Shown: in pieces, positions 48,405 through 57,188 of the stretch
How positions within the stretch are numbered: position 1 is the first letter of the stretch
How the letters are laid out: every line of letters starts with the position of its first letter
DNA from: an uncultured Bacteroidia bacterium
GTDB lineage: Bacteria; Bacteroidota; Bacteroidia; Bacteroidales; UBA932
NCBI GenBank assembly: GCA_902794005.1
Contig: CADBFO010000017.1
Span: forward strand, 1 to 64,000
Direction: 5' to 3'
DNA length: 64,000 bases
Translations under genes and position numbers: made by a program
Notes under the pieces: generated by a model
What the model was told of the DNA's origin: nothing
The model's database searches: none
Seen by the model: only the letters and a program-made list of their open reading frames with translations

Positions 48405-50761
48405 AGGGACAATAAGATATCATTCAGCAGGCCGCCGGCAGTTTGTCTTGTTCCGGCGCCTGCTCCTTGTATAAGCATGGGAGAAGGATAGTCGCCCGTG
48501 GTGATGAGAATGGCGTTGTCGGTGCCGCGAAGGTTGTACAGCGGGCTTTCCGGCCCCACTTCCTGCAGGCCCACCACGGCGTGTCCTTCGGCATCCACCG
48601 AGGCGACATAACGGAGTTTCTTTCCGGCGGCGGAAGCCTTGGCAAAGCGTCGGGCGATATCGGCCGGAATGGGAGTCAGCGTCACCTGTGAGGCTTCCAG
48701 CGGAAGACCGGCCTGGCGGCTCAGAATGAGGATTTTACGCAGTACATCCTTCCCGGAAAGGTCCACCTGCGGATCCGGTTCCGTGTAACCTTTTATGCGG
48801 GCGTCTTCCACAAGGGCGTCCCAGTCGGTGCCGTTGTAGTTGTCCAGCAGGTAGTTGAGGGTGCCGGAGAGGACAGCGTCCATGCGCACCAGCGTGTCTC
48901 CGCTCTGGACCACGCGGTCCAGGGTTACCAGGACGGGCAGGGCGGCGCCGGCCGTGGTTTCGTACCGAAGGGAGACTCCGGCCTTGTGGGCTTCCAGCTG
49001 CAGATTCTTGAACTGGGCATACGTTCCGGAGAACGGAATTTTGTTGCAGGCTACCACCGAATAGCCGCTGTGGAAAAGGTCCGGGTAGCGGAATCCCAGT
49101 TCCTCATTGGCCGTGCAGTCGATATAGAGGGCGTTCTCCAGGGAAAGCCCGCAAAGGGCGTCGATAAAGGCGCCCGGCGTGCCGGCGGCCAGCAGCTGCC
49201 CGGCTTTGGCGAGGTCAATCCCTTCGGTGTCAATTACATAGCGGCGGGAGTTGGCCAGACCGCATACCCTCAGCTGCTTTCCGGACCGGCGGGCGATGGC
49301 GGCGGCATTGTCGCGCAGCATTTCCACCAGGGCCTTCCCCACGCGTCCGTAACCGGCGATGAAAAGGGGAATGACCTCCGTGTCAAAGCGGTCGAAAAAT
49401 TCGTGGTGGATGGCACGGATGGCTTCGTCGGCCCGGTCGGAAGGGACGATGACGGAGATATTCCGCTCGGAAGAGCCTTGGGCCGTGGCGCGGACGGGGA
49501 TGCTGTGACGCCCCAGGGCGGCCAGCATCTGGCCGGTGGCCCCGCTGTGCCCCAGAATGTCGTCACCGATGACACAGGCGATGGAGTATCCCTTCTCTAC
49601 GCGCAGCGGGTTCAGTTTTCCGATGGAGATTTCATAGGCGAAGCAGGCGTCGGCCGCACGACGGGCCTTTTCGGCATCGGCCGCGGCGATGGCGATGCAC
49701 ATCGAATGGACGGAGGAGGCCTGTGTGATGAGGATAATGTTGATGCCGGCGCGGGAAAGGGCGTCAAAAAGGCGCGAACTGAACCCCGGAACGCCCACCA
49801 TGCCGCTGCCCTCCAGCGAGAGGAGGGCCATCCCGTCTGAATGGGCGATGCCGATGACCCCGCCTCTGGTCCGCGGTGGATTCTTCTCCACCAGCGTGCC
49901 CGGCTCGTCCGGGTGGAAAGTGTCTTTTACGTAGATGGGAATCCCTTCGGCCACGACGGGTTGGATGGTGGGCGGGTAAATCACTTTGGCGCCGAAATGA
50001 GACAGTTCCTGCGCGGCCCTGTAAGAGATGTTGGGGATGGGACGGGCCGACGGAACCACCTTCGGATGGGCGGTCATGATACCCGGAACGTCGGTCCAGA
50101 TTTCGACGCGGCGGGCGTGGATGCCCACGGCGAAGAGCGAAGCGGTGTAGTCGGATCCGCCCCGTCCCAGGGTGGCGGGCCGCCCTTCCTCATCGCGCGC
50201 GATGAAGCCTGGAACGATGAACAATTCCACCCGGGAATGCCGGTCGATGGCTTCCTGGATGTGGCGGCAGGTATCGGCCGTGTCCACCACGCCGTCATGC
50301 ACCCGAATGAGGTCGCGGGCATCCAGCCATCGGCACGCAATGCCTTGAGAGAGGAAGCTGTCCGTAAGGATGCGGGTGGAGAAAAGCTCGCCGAAACTTT
50401 CCACTGCGCTCAGGCTGGCAGGGGAGAGTTCGCCCAGCAGGAACACGCCCTGCAGGATGCGTTCCAGGTCTCCGAACAGGGCATCTACGGCTGCCTGTGT
50501 CTTGTTCCTGTACCCTTCCGGAAGGAGTTTCCCGACGATGGTGCGATGTTTCTCCTGCCAGTGCGCCAGGCGGAGTTTGTAAGCCTCGTCGCGTCCGGCG
50601 GCCAGGCGGCCCATTTCGATGAGCCCGTCCGTGCAGCCGCTGATGGCGGAGCTCACGACGATGGTACGGTCGGCCTCCAGGGCCTTTTCCACTATTTTGA
50701 TGGTCTGAAGCATGGCTTCAGCGTTGGCAACGGAACTGCCGCCGAATTTGAGTACTTGCAT
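48401..50761 (-). CDS. thrA: Bifunctional aspartokinase/homoserine dehydrogenase
   Basis: Catalyses the first and third steps from aspartate to homoserine, feeding threonine and methionine synthesis. 786 residues. The aspartokinase domain (about 1-290) starts MQVLKFGGSSVANAEAM; ACT domains follow (about 310-460). The homoserine dehydrogenase domain (about 465-786) includes the NAD(P)-binding FIAGYGRVGKALVEML and GYTEPDPQVDLSGKDVLRK. Start at MQVLKFGG, four bases after the metX stop, so it belongs to the metY-metX-thrA operon. Confidence 0.95.
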   Translation of the reverse strand: MQVLKFGGSSVANAEAMLQTIKIVEKALEADRTIVVSSAISGCTDGLIEMGRLAAGRDEAYKLRLAHWQEKHRTIVGKLLPEGYRNKTQAAVDALFGDLERILQGVFLLGELSPASLSAVESFGELFSTRILTDSFLSQGIACRWLDARDLIRVHDGVVDTADTCRHIQEAIDRHSRVELFIVPGFIARDEEGRPATLGRGGSDYTASLFAVGIHARRVEIWTDVPGIMTAHPKVVPSARPIPNISYRAAQELSHFGAKVIYPPTIQPVVAEGIPIYVKDTFHPDEPGTLVEKNPPRTRGGVIGIAHSDGMALLSLEGSGMVGVPGFSSRLFDALSRAGINIILITQASSVHSMCIAIAAADAEKARRAADACFAYEISIGKLNPLRVEKGYSIACVIGDDILGHSGATGQMLAALGRHSIPVRATAQGSSERNISVIVPSDRADEAIRAIHHEFFDRFDTEVIPLFIAGYGRVGKALVEMLRDNAAAIARRSGKQLRVCGLANSRRYVIDTEGIDLAKAGQLLAAGTPGAFIDALCGLSLENALYIDCTANEELGFRYPDLFHSGYSVVACNKIPFSGTYAQFKNLQLEAHKAGVSLRYETTAGAALPVLVTLDRVVQSGDTLVRMDAVLSGTLNYLLDNYNGTDWDALVEDARIKGYTEPDPQVDLSGKDVLRKILILSRQAGLPLEASQVTLTPIPADIARRFAKASAAGKKLRYVASVDAEGHAVVGLQEVGPESPLYNLRGTDNAILITTGDYPSPMLIQGAGAGTRQTAGGLLNDILLSL

Positions 50762-50765
50762 ACGC

Positions 50766-51703
50766 TTACAGGATAAGGGCCGACAGTTTGGCGGTTTCCA
50801 AAAGGAAGCCGTCATGGCCGAAGTTGGAAGTGATTTCTACATATTGGGCTCCCGGAATCCAGGATGCCCATTCGCGGCTTTCTGCCGGCGGGAAAATGAG
50901 GTCGCTGTCCACGGCGACCACGGTGACGCGGGCCTTGATGCCCTGCAGGGCCTTTTGCACGCCGCCCCGTCCGCGGCCGACGTTGTGGCTGTCCAGTGCG
51001 TTGCACAGGCAGTAATAGGAGTAGGCGTCAAAGTTGCGACGCACCAGTTTTTCACCCTGATAACGCTCATAGGAGGCCACGCGGCTTGCAAACAGGGTGT
51101 CCGGGTCCGCCTCCGCCTGGGTGAGGCCGTAGCCTTTGAAGCAGCGGTAGCTGATAAGGGCCTGGGCGCGGGCGCACTTGAGGCCTTCTCGGCCGCCGTC
51201 CAGCGAGCGGGCTTCGCGGAAGGTCGGGTCCGCTTCCAAGGCCATGCGCTGGGCTTCCACCGTCGCTCCCAGGAAGGGGGAGATGCGCGGGGCCGTGCAA
51301 AGGAAGAGGCAGCGGGTAAACAAATCCGGCTGCATCACGGCCCATTCAATGGCGTCGAATCCGCCGTTGGAGGAGTTTGCACCGTATCGCGGATGGTGAC
51401 GTCCGGATAATCCAGCATCCAGGGCTTTCCGGTGGCGGGATTTTCCCGGGCGGGGCCTTCGCTGCCATAGGCGCTTCCCAGCATGTTCACGCATACGACG
51501 TAGTCTTTCTCCGTGTCGATGGTTTTTCCGGGACCTACCATTTCCGGCCACCAGTCCTGGGGGTCGCTGTTGGCGGTGAGGGCATGGCAAATCCACACCA
51601 CGCGACCGTTGCGGGCGCCGGAGGTGTGGAAAACGATGCGCGCATGCTCCAGCACGCCGCCACATTCCAAGTTCAGCTTTGCTTTAATTTCTTGTCTGAT
51701 CAT
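50766..51703 (-). pseudogene. metX: Homoserine O-acetyltransferase, disrupted by internal deletion/frameshift
   Basis: Would acetylate homoserine with acetyl-CoA for methionine synthesis. Two frames are needed. Frame A (51703 to about 51377) has the N-terminal half: MIRQEIKAKLNLECGG, HALTANSDPQDWWPEMVG, NMLGSAYGSEGPA, DVTIRD-TVQ. Frame B carries on with SNGGFDAIEWAVMQPDLF to the Asp in VVAVDSDLIFP and His in FGHDGFLLE. Typical MetX has roughly 20 residues (xxhxLLxxLGIxxxxxVIGGS) between RDxV and SxGG; these are missing, and the deletion shifts the frame. The nucleophile Ser is at the junction edge. Start overlaps metY by ATGA. An assembly error could mimic this. Confidence 0.85.
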
Positions 51704-52983
51704 GCTTTTTTTGCAGCTTGAAGGGCCTGTTCCAGGTCTTCAATGAGATCTTCAGGATGCTCCAGTCCCACGCTGAAGCGGATGAGGTCGGAAGCGATGC
51801 CTGCCTCCCGGAGCTGCTCGTCGGACAGTTGCCGATGGGTGTGCGACGCCGGGTGCAGGACACAGCTGTGGCAGTCGGCCACGTGGGTTTCGATGGTGGT
51901 GAGTTTGAGGGCGTCCAGGAAGCGGTTGTCAAATGCGCGGCCGCCCTTGAGACCGAAGCAAAGCACGCCGCTGCATCCGTCCGGCAGGTATTTGAGCGCC
52001 AGGGCGTGGTGCGGGTCGCTTTCCAGACCGGGATAGTGTACCCAGGCTACGTCCGGGCAGTTTTCCAGCCAGCGGGCTACTTGAAGGGCGCTGCTGCTGT
52101 GACGCGGCATTCTCAGATGCAGGGTTTGCAGGCCCAGGTGCAGGTAAAAGGCGTTCTGGGGGCTCTGCGTGCTGCCCAGGTCGCGCATCAGATGGGTGGT
52201 ACACTTGACGATGTAGGCCGCTTTTCCAAACTTTTTGGTGTAGGTAAGGCCGTGGTAGGAGGCATCCGGGGTTGTGAGGCCGGGGAATCTGCCGGCATAC
52301 TTGTCCCAGGGGAAGTTGCCGCTGTCCACTACGGCGCCGCCTACGCTGACACCGTGTCCGTCCATGTATTTGGTGGTGGAGTGGGTTACGATGTCGGCCC
52401 CCCATTCGAAGGGACGGCACAGGCAGGGCGTGGCAAAGGTGTTGTCGATGACCAGCGGAAGACCGTTTTTGTGGGCGGCCGCCGCCCAGCGTGCGATGTC
52501 GAGGACTTCCACGCCGGGATTGGAAAGGGTTTCGCCGAAGATGAGCTTGGTGTTGGGGCGGATGGCGGCTTCAATCTCCGTGTCGGTGGCATCGGCGTTG
52601 AGGAAGGTAATGTCGATGCCGAATTTGGGGAGGGTGACCCCCAGCAGGTTGAAGGTGCCGCCATAGATGTTGCTGGCGGCGATGATATGGTCGCCGGCCC
52701 GTGCGATGTTGATGACGGCGAAGAGGTTGGCGGCCTGGCCGGAGGAGGTGAGGATGGCGCCCACGCCGCCTTCCAGCTCGCAGATTTGCGCAGCGACAGC
52801 ATCTACCGTGGGATTTTGCAGCCGGGTATAGAAATAGCCGCTGTCTTCCAGGTCGAACAGGCGGGCCATCTGGTCCGAAGTTTCATATTTAAAGGTAGTG
52901 CTTTGGATAATGGGGAGTTGCCGGGGCTCTCCTTTTTGGGGAGCGTAGCCCGCGTGTACGCAGCGAGTATCAATTTTTGCCAT
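51700..52983 (-). CDS. metY: O-acetylhomoserine sulfhydrylase (aminocarboxypropyltransferase)
   Basis: PLP enzyme that makes homocysteine from O-acetylhomoserine and sulfide. 427 residues with the family start KIDTRCVHAGYAPQKGEPR, the cofactor region SGQAANLFAVINI, and the PLP-lysine motif THSTTKYMDGHG. The C-terminal LSVGLEHPEDLIEDLEQAL-like end is present (here RFSVGLEHPEDLIEDLEQAL). First gene of a three-gene minus-strand operon with metX and thrA; promoter box at 53004-53011. Its substrate depends on metX, which is broken, so either another acyltransferase exists elsewhere or the pathway is in decay. Confidence 0.94.
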   Translation of the reverse strand: MAKIDTRCVHAGYAPQKGEPRQLPIIQSTTFKYETSDQMARLFDLEDSGYFYTRLQNPTVDAVAAQICELEGGVGAILTSSGQAANLFAVINIARAGDHIIAASNIYGGTFNLLGVTLPKFGIDITFLNADATDTEIEAAIRPNTKLIFGETLSNPGVEVLDIARWAAAAHKNGLPLVIDNTFATPCLCRPFEWGADIVTHSTTKYMDGHGVSVGGAVVDSGNFPWDKYAGRFPGLTTPDASYHGLTYTKKFGKAAYIVKCTTHLMRDLGSTQSPQNAFYLHLGLQTLHLRMPRHSSSALQVARWLENCPDVAWVHYPGLESDPHHALALKYLPDGCSGVLCFGLKGGRAFDNRFLDALKLTTIETHVADCHSCVLHPASHTHRQLSDEQLREAGIASDLIRFSVGLEHPEDLIEDLEQALQAAKKA

Positions 52984-53003
52984 AGGTTGTTCGTTTTGAA
53001 TGA

Positions 53004-53011
53004 CAAAGATA
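53004..53011 (-). promoter_or_regulatory. -7 box of the metY-metX-thrA operon
   Basis: TATCTTTG on the minus strand, 20 bases before the metY ATG. Confidence 0.55.
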
Positions 53012-53062
53012 GATTAAATAGAAAAAACAGTCAAGTAATTTTCAAAAGTTAGAAAACAATTC

Positions 53063-53070
53063 TATATTTG
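53063..53070 (+). promoter_or_regulatory. -7 box of the Lrp-type regulator
   Basis: TATATTTG, consensus, with TTTT at 53039-53042 (20 bases upstream) as a weak -33. Divergent from the methionine operon. Confidence 0.5.
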
Positions 53071-53083
53071 TAGTCGTAATTAG

Positions 53084-53101
53084 AAAAACAAGGTTGTTTT
53101 T
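53084..53101. promoter_or_regulatory. Palindrome upstream of the Lrp-type regulator
   Basis: AAAAACAA-GG-TTGTTTTT: 8-base arms with a two-base centre. A possible Lrp/AsnC binding site, placed in the leader of the regulator gene downstream of its -7 box. Confidence 0.35.
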
Positions 53102-53136
53102 CCGGGGATTATTGACTGTTTCAGAATAATTTTCTT

Positions 53137-53604
53137 ATGAGCGAAACTGTACTGGATGCAGTGGATTTGCAAATTTTGCGGGCCCTGCAGGAGAATGCGC
53201 GTCTTACCACCAAGGAACTGGCGGCGCGGGTGAACCTTTCCACCACTCCGGTCTTCGAGCGGCTCAAGCGGCTGGAGAAAGGCGGCTTTATCCAAAAGTA
53301 TGTGGCGGTATTGGATGCGGAGAAACTGGGCCGGGGCTTCACCGTGTTCTGTTCGGTAAAGCTTAAACAGATGAGCCGGTCGGCCGCCCGGAATTTTGTT
53401 TCCGTAATCCGTGACATCCCCCAGGTGGCGGAGTGCTACAACATCTCCGGCGAGTACGATTACCTCCTGAAGATTCAGGCTCCGGACATGAAGTACTACA
53501 ATGAGTTTATCATCAATGTTCTGGGAAACATCGACTCCCTCGGTTCCATCCTCTCGTCCTTCGTGATGGACGAGATCAAGAACACCCACGCGATTTATTT
53601 GTAG
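53137..53604 (+). CDS. Lrp/AsnC family transcriptional regulator
   Basis: 155-residue leucine-responsive-type regulator. The N-terminal winged HTH (residues ~6-60; LDAVDLQILRALQENARLTT, LAARVNLSTTPVFERLKRLE) is followed by a C-terminal RAM/AsnC ligand-binding domain (about 65-150; ECYNISGEYDYLLKI). It binds DNA as a dimer/octamer with amino acids as effectors. It faces the methionine operon divergently and likely controls it (inference from position). Three bases separate its stop from the convergent esterase gene. Confidence 0.9.
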   Translation: MSETVLDAVDLQILRALQENARLTTKELAARVNLSTTPVFERLKRLEKGGFIQKYVAVLDAEKLGRGFTVFCSVKLKQMSRSAARNFVSVIRDIPQVAECYNISGEYDYLLKIQAPDMKYYNEFIINVLGNIDSLGSILSSFVMDEIKNTHAIYL

Positions 53605-53607
53605 CGG

Positions 53608-54549
53608 CTATTGATTCCTGCGATAGATATCGTCCATCGACAGTTGTCCCCAGCGGGGGAGGGATGCATCGTCCACCACTGCGTCGATGCAGCGGGAGCG
53701 CCCCTGGATTACATTCAGTTCCAGGAAATCTTCTTCAATGTCCCAGAGGTAGTCCATATAGGCGGCCACGTCGTGCGAACTGTCCTTGAAGCGGTAGATA
53801 CAATAGTTCCCGTATCCTTTTTTCTTCCAGTCTTTTACCAGCCAGCTGCTGCCCCAGAGGCCTTTTCCTCCCAGGCTCAGCTGCTTGTACTGCACCGCTT
53901 TGTCGGCCGTTCCGTGGAGCAGGAGCACGGGGCAGGGGGCTTTCTCAAAATGCGGCGCGCCCGTGGTGCTGATGACGCCCCCGGCGAAGGACATGACGCC
54001 CTTGAAGTTGAAGCCTTCCGGCAGCCCTTTCGCCTTCCCGTTCACGATGCCGTATTCGGCCGCCAGAGAAATGATGGCTCCGGCCGACGAGCCGGCCAGC
54101 ACGAGATTGTCCGTATCGATGCCGATGCTCTCCCGGTTGGCCGCCAGGAAGGCGACGGCGTCATAGACATCTTCCACGCCCACCTCCTGTGACAGCAGGA
54201 AGCGGTCCACGGCCTTCAAGGCTCCGGAAAGCCCTTTTCCTACCTTATATCCTTTCATTCCCAGCCTGTAGTCGATACTCACTACCGGATAGCCGTTTTC
54301 ATTGAGGCGCCGGAACCACTGCCGGTTCCATTTGCCGGACCGTTCTCCCTGGATGAAGCCTCCGCCGAAGACGAAGAGGATGGCGGGTTTGGCGAGGCTG
54401 TCCAACTGTGTCTGAGACCCTTCCGCCGGCCTGAAGACGTCCAGGTAAAGGTCACAGGTGTCCCGCTGGGCAAAACGATACGTCTCCTGTGCTCCGGTCG
54501 TATGCAGGCCGATGAGCATCAAAATCAGAAAAAGTGCAATTTTTTTCAT
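53608..54549 (-). CDS. Exported alpha/beta hydrolase (esterase-like)
   Basis: 313 residues, signal peptide about 1-20 (MKKIALFLILMLIGLHTTGA). Alpha/beta hydrolase fold: oxyanion-loop segment LFVFGGGFIQGERSG (HGGG-like with F for H), nucleophile Ser in LAGSSAGAIISL, Asp in HGTADKAVQ and His in SSHDVAAY. Probably a carboxylesterase for acyl-xylan or small esters, secreted or periplasmic. No neighbours define the substrate. Start codon well placed for the signal peptide. Confidence 0.85.
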   Translation of the reverse strand: MKKIALFLILMLIGLHTTGAQETYRFAQRDTCDLYLDVFRPAEGSQTQLDSLAKPAILFVFGGGFIQGERSGKWNRQWFRRLNENGYPVVSIDYRLGMKGYKVGKGLSGALKAVDRFLLSQEVGVEDVYDAVAFLAANRESIGIDTDNLVLAGSSAGAIISLAAEYGIVNGKAKGLPEGFNFKGVMSFAGGVISTTGAPHFEKAPCPVLLLHGTADKAVQYKQLSLGGKGLWGSSWLVKDWKKKGYGNYCIYRFKDSSHDVAAYMDYLWDIEEDFLELNVIQGRSRCIDAVVDDASLPRWGQLSMDDIYRRNQ

Positions 54550-54589
54550 AATATTTTAGCTTGGGCAATAGTTTGGCTCAAGATGGCCA

Positions 54590-54597
54590 TATCTTTG
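54590..54597 (+). promoter_or_regulatory. -7 box of the 41-residue gene
   Basis: TATCTTTG, consensus, 26 bases before the small gene ATG at 54624. A TTTG at 54572-54575 is 14 bases upstream. Confidence 0.55.
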
Positions 54598-54623
54598 CAT
54601 CAGAAATTTAAAGGAACAAAGTC

Positions 54624-54749
54624 ATGCGTAACACGGAATTCAATATCGACGCCCTCGGCGGATTCATTTCTTCTTCCACTTCCTTCCAGGCGCTCAAGGA
54701 CATCATCGAAGACCTGGACCTGGAATTCGAACAGGCCGCCAGCCTCTAA
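54624..54749 (+). CDS. 41-residue acidic protein with its own promoter
   Basis: Short gene starting MRNTEFNIDALGGFISSSTS and ending DLEFEQAASL; 41 codons, net acidic, predicted helical in its second half (FQALKDIIEDLDLEFEQA). A consensus -7 box lies 26 bases upstream, and the stop codon overlaps the clpC stop (CTAA at 54746-54749). That exact overlap, the promoter and the composition support a real gene. No homologue recalled; it could be a peptide precursor, a small regulator or an antitoxin-like protein. Confidence 0.55.
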   Translation: MRNTEFNIDALGGFISSSTSFQALKDIIEDLDLEFEQAASL

Positions 54750-57079
54750 ACCTCCTTGATGTCCACTGCCGTGGATTCCTTGTCCGGGGAAAGCCCCACG
54801 CGCAGGGTTCTCAGCGCATCGGCCCCCTTCTTCCGGGAAGTGAGGATGCGGTCGCTGATGATAAACTCGGACACGGGGTCTTCCACATAGCGCATCACGG
54901 CCCGCTTCAGCGGCCGGGCACCGTAGGCCGGATCGTAGCCGGCATCGGCGACCAGACGTTTTGCGGCCGGAGTGATGGTGAGCTTGTAGCCCGCCTCCAG
55001 CGCCCGCTTGCGAAGGTCCTTGAGTTCGATGTCGATAATGGATTCAATGGACTCCCGCGTCAGGGAGTTGAAATAGACCTGGTCGTCCACGCGGTTGATG
55101 AATTCCGGCGGAAAGGCTTTCTTTACGGCTTTCTCCACCACCGCCCGCCGGTCCATCTCCACATTTTTGCCGGCCGTGGCAAAGCCGATGCCGTTTCCGT
55201 ATTCCTCCATTTCGCGGCTGCCCACGTTGGAGGTCATGATGACAATCGTGTTTTTAAAGTCCACCGTGCGGCCGTTGCTGTCCGTGAGCCGGCCTTCGTC
55301 CATCACCTGCAGCAGCAGGTTGAAGATATCCGGGTGCGCTTTTTCAATCTCGTCCAGCAGCACCACGCAGTAGGGTTTGCGGCGCACCCGTTCACTGAGC
55401 TGGCCGCCTTCTTCGTACCCCACATAGCCCGGAGGCGCGCCAATCAGCCGTGAAACGCTGAATTTCTCCATGTACTCGCTCATGTCGATGCGCACCAGAT
55501 TGTCCTCGCTGTCGAAGAGATACTCTGCCAGAGAGCGGGCCAGCTGCGTTTTTCCGACTCCCGTCGGGCCGAAAAAGAGAAAAGTGCCGATGGGCCGGTT
55601 CGGGTCTTTGAGCCCCGCCCGGTTGCGCTGGATGGCGCGCACCACCTTCTCGATGGCCTCGTCCTGGCCGATGATGCGCTGCTGCAGGCGGGAGCGCATT
55701 TTCACCAGGCGGTTGCCTTCGCTTTCGGCCACTTTGTTCACGGGAATGCCCGTCATCTTGGATACCACGGAGGCAACGTCTTCGGCTTCCACCTCATTTT
55801 CATGGCCCTTTTTCCGGGCGATGGCCAGGCGCACCATGCTGCCCGCCTCGTCCAGGGCGTCGATGGCCTTGTCCGGAAGGGATTTGTCGGAGATGTAGCG
55901 GTCGGTGAGGCGGACGGCGGCCTCAACGGCGTCGTCGGTGTAACTCACGCCGTGGAACTCCTCGTATTTGGGCCTGAGCTGCTGCAGGATGCTGATGGAT
56001 TCCGTTACGCCGGTAGCTTCCACCACGATTTTCTGGAAGCGTCGGTCCAACGCGCCGTCTTTCTCCACGATTTTGGTGAATTCGTCCAGCGTGGTGGCGC
56101 CGATGCACTGGAATTCTCCGCGGGCCAGGGCCGGTTTGAGCATGTTGGCGGCATCCAGGCTGCCCGATGCCCCGCCGGCTCCCACGATGGTGTGGAACTC
56201 GTCGATAAACAGGATCAGATCCGGATTCTCGGCCGCTTCCTTGATGATGCCCTTGAGGCGTTTTTCGAAGTCTCCGCGGTATTTGGTGCCGGCCACCACC
56301 GAGGCGATGTCCAGCGAGAGGATGCGTTTTTTGGCCAGGACGGGGGAGATGGCGCCGGCGGCGATCCGCTGTGCGATGCCTTCCACGATGGCCGATTTCC
56401 CTACGCCCGGTTCGCCGATGAGCATGGGATTGTTCTTTTTTCTCCGGCCCAGGATTTCGATGACACGGGCGATTTCCGTATCACGGCCCACGACAGGGTC
56501 CAGTTTCCCTTCACGGGCGGCCCGGGTAAGGTCGTAGGCGAATTCTTCGATATCCAGTTTCTTTTCATCTTCAGTGGCTTCTTCCGGCCCCTGGGAGGGT
56601 TGTTTGGGTGCATTCTCCTCCGGCTCCGTCCGGGAACGGAGCAGCCCTTCATCTTCCATGAAAGCCAGCAGCCGTCCGTAGTCGATTCCGTGGGAGCGGA
56701 GATACACCTGACCGTAACTTTCCGTGGTGCGGCACAGGGCCAGCAGGAGGTGCTGGGGAGCCGCCGCGCCGCTTTTCAGGCGGGCGGCTTCCATGACGGT
56801 GATATTCAGGACATTCTGTGCATGGCGCGAAAAGTTGATATGGTCCATCTCCTCGAAGGGGATGGTTTCTCCGGTGAAAATGCGCTGGTCGATGAAAGCT
56901 TTTACATCGGCCGGTTCAATCCCCAGGCTCTGCAGCGTCCTGAAGGCCGCATTGTCTTCCTGGCGGATGATCCCCAGGAGAAGATGGTCCGGGCCGATTC
57001 CGTAACTGCCGGTGCGCATGGCTTCTTCCCGGGCATATTTGATGACTTGGTTGAGTTCTTCCGTTACTTTCAGTTGCAT
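54746..57079 (-). CDS. clpC: ClpC-like AAA+ unfoldase lacking the middle domain
   Basis: 777 residues from MQLKVTEELNQVIKYARE. The Clp N-domain (about 1-145) is followed by a linker, NBD1 with Walker A GEPGVGKSA and LDIASVVAGTKYRGDFEKRL, then NBD2 with GPTGVGKTQLARSLAEYLF and pore loop GYVGYEEGGQ. A GIGF motif after NBD2 fits the ClpP-docking loop. The coiled-coil M-domain seen between NBD1 and NBD2 in ClpC/ClpB is missing; only ~20 residues (VRLAIARKKGHENEVEAED) remain, as in ClpA. It unfolds proteins for ClpP. A -7 box lies five bases before the ATG. The sequence is ClpC-like but the architecture is ClpA-like. Confidence 0.85.
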   Translation of the reverse strand: MQLKVTEELNQVIKYAREEAMRTGSYGIGPDHLLLGIIRQEDNAAFRTLQSLGIEPADVKAFIDQRIFTGETIPFEEMDHINFSRHAQNVLNITVMEAARLKSGAAAPQHLLLALCRTTESYGQVYLRSHGIDYGRLLAFMEDEGLLRSRTEPEENAPKQPSQGPEEATEDEKKLDIEEFAYDLTRAAREGKLDPVVGRDTEIARVIEILGRRKKNNPMLIGEPGVGKSAIVEGIAQRIAAGAISPVLAKKRILSLDIASVVAGTKYRGDFEKRLKGIIKEAAENPDLILFIDEFHTIVGAGGASGSLDAANMLKPALARGEFQCIGATTLDEFTKIVEKDGALDRRFQKIVVEATGVTESISILQQLRPKYEEFHGVSYTDDAVEAAVRLTDRYISDKSLPDKAIDALDEAGSMVRLAIARKKGHENEVEAEDVASVVSKMTGIPVNKVAESEGNRLVKMRSRLQQRIIGQDEAIEKVVRAIQRNRAGLKDPNRPIGTFLFFGPTGVGKTQLARSLAEYLFDSEDNLVRIDMSEYMEKFSVSRLIGAPPGYVGYEEGGQLSERVRRKPYCVVLLDEIEKAHPDIFNLLLQVMDEGRLTDSNGRTVDFKNTIVIMTSNVGSREMEEYGNGIGFATAGKNVEMDRRAVVEKAVKKAFPPEFINRVDDQVYFNSLTRESIESIIDIELKDLRKRALEAGYKLTITPAAKRLVADAGYDPAYGARPLKRAVMRYVEDPVSEFIISDRILTSRKKGADALRTLRVGLSPDKESTAVDIKEV

Positions 57080-57084
57080 ACGTA

Positions 57085-57092
57085 CAAAAATA
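57085..57092 (-). promoter_or_regulatory. -7 box of clpC
   Basis: TATTTTTG on the minus strand, five bases before the clpC ATG. Confidence 0.55.
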
Positions 57093-57188
57093 ATGATTTT
57101 CCTTTGTATCAACAATCACGCCCCGGATTCTTTCATGACAAAATGTCAATATCCTGCGGGCATTGTTTTTGCAGCGTCAACTCCCGCT

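Noticed and set aside
52984-53136. SAM or other riboswitch upstream of metY
   Set aside because: The leader is only about 15-20 bases and no riboswitch core was recognised.
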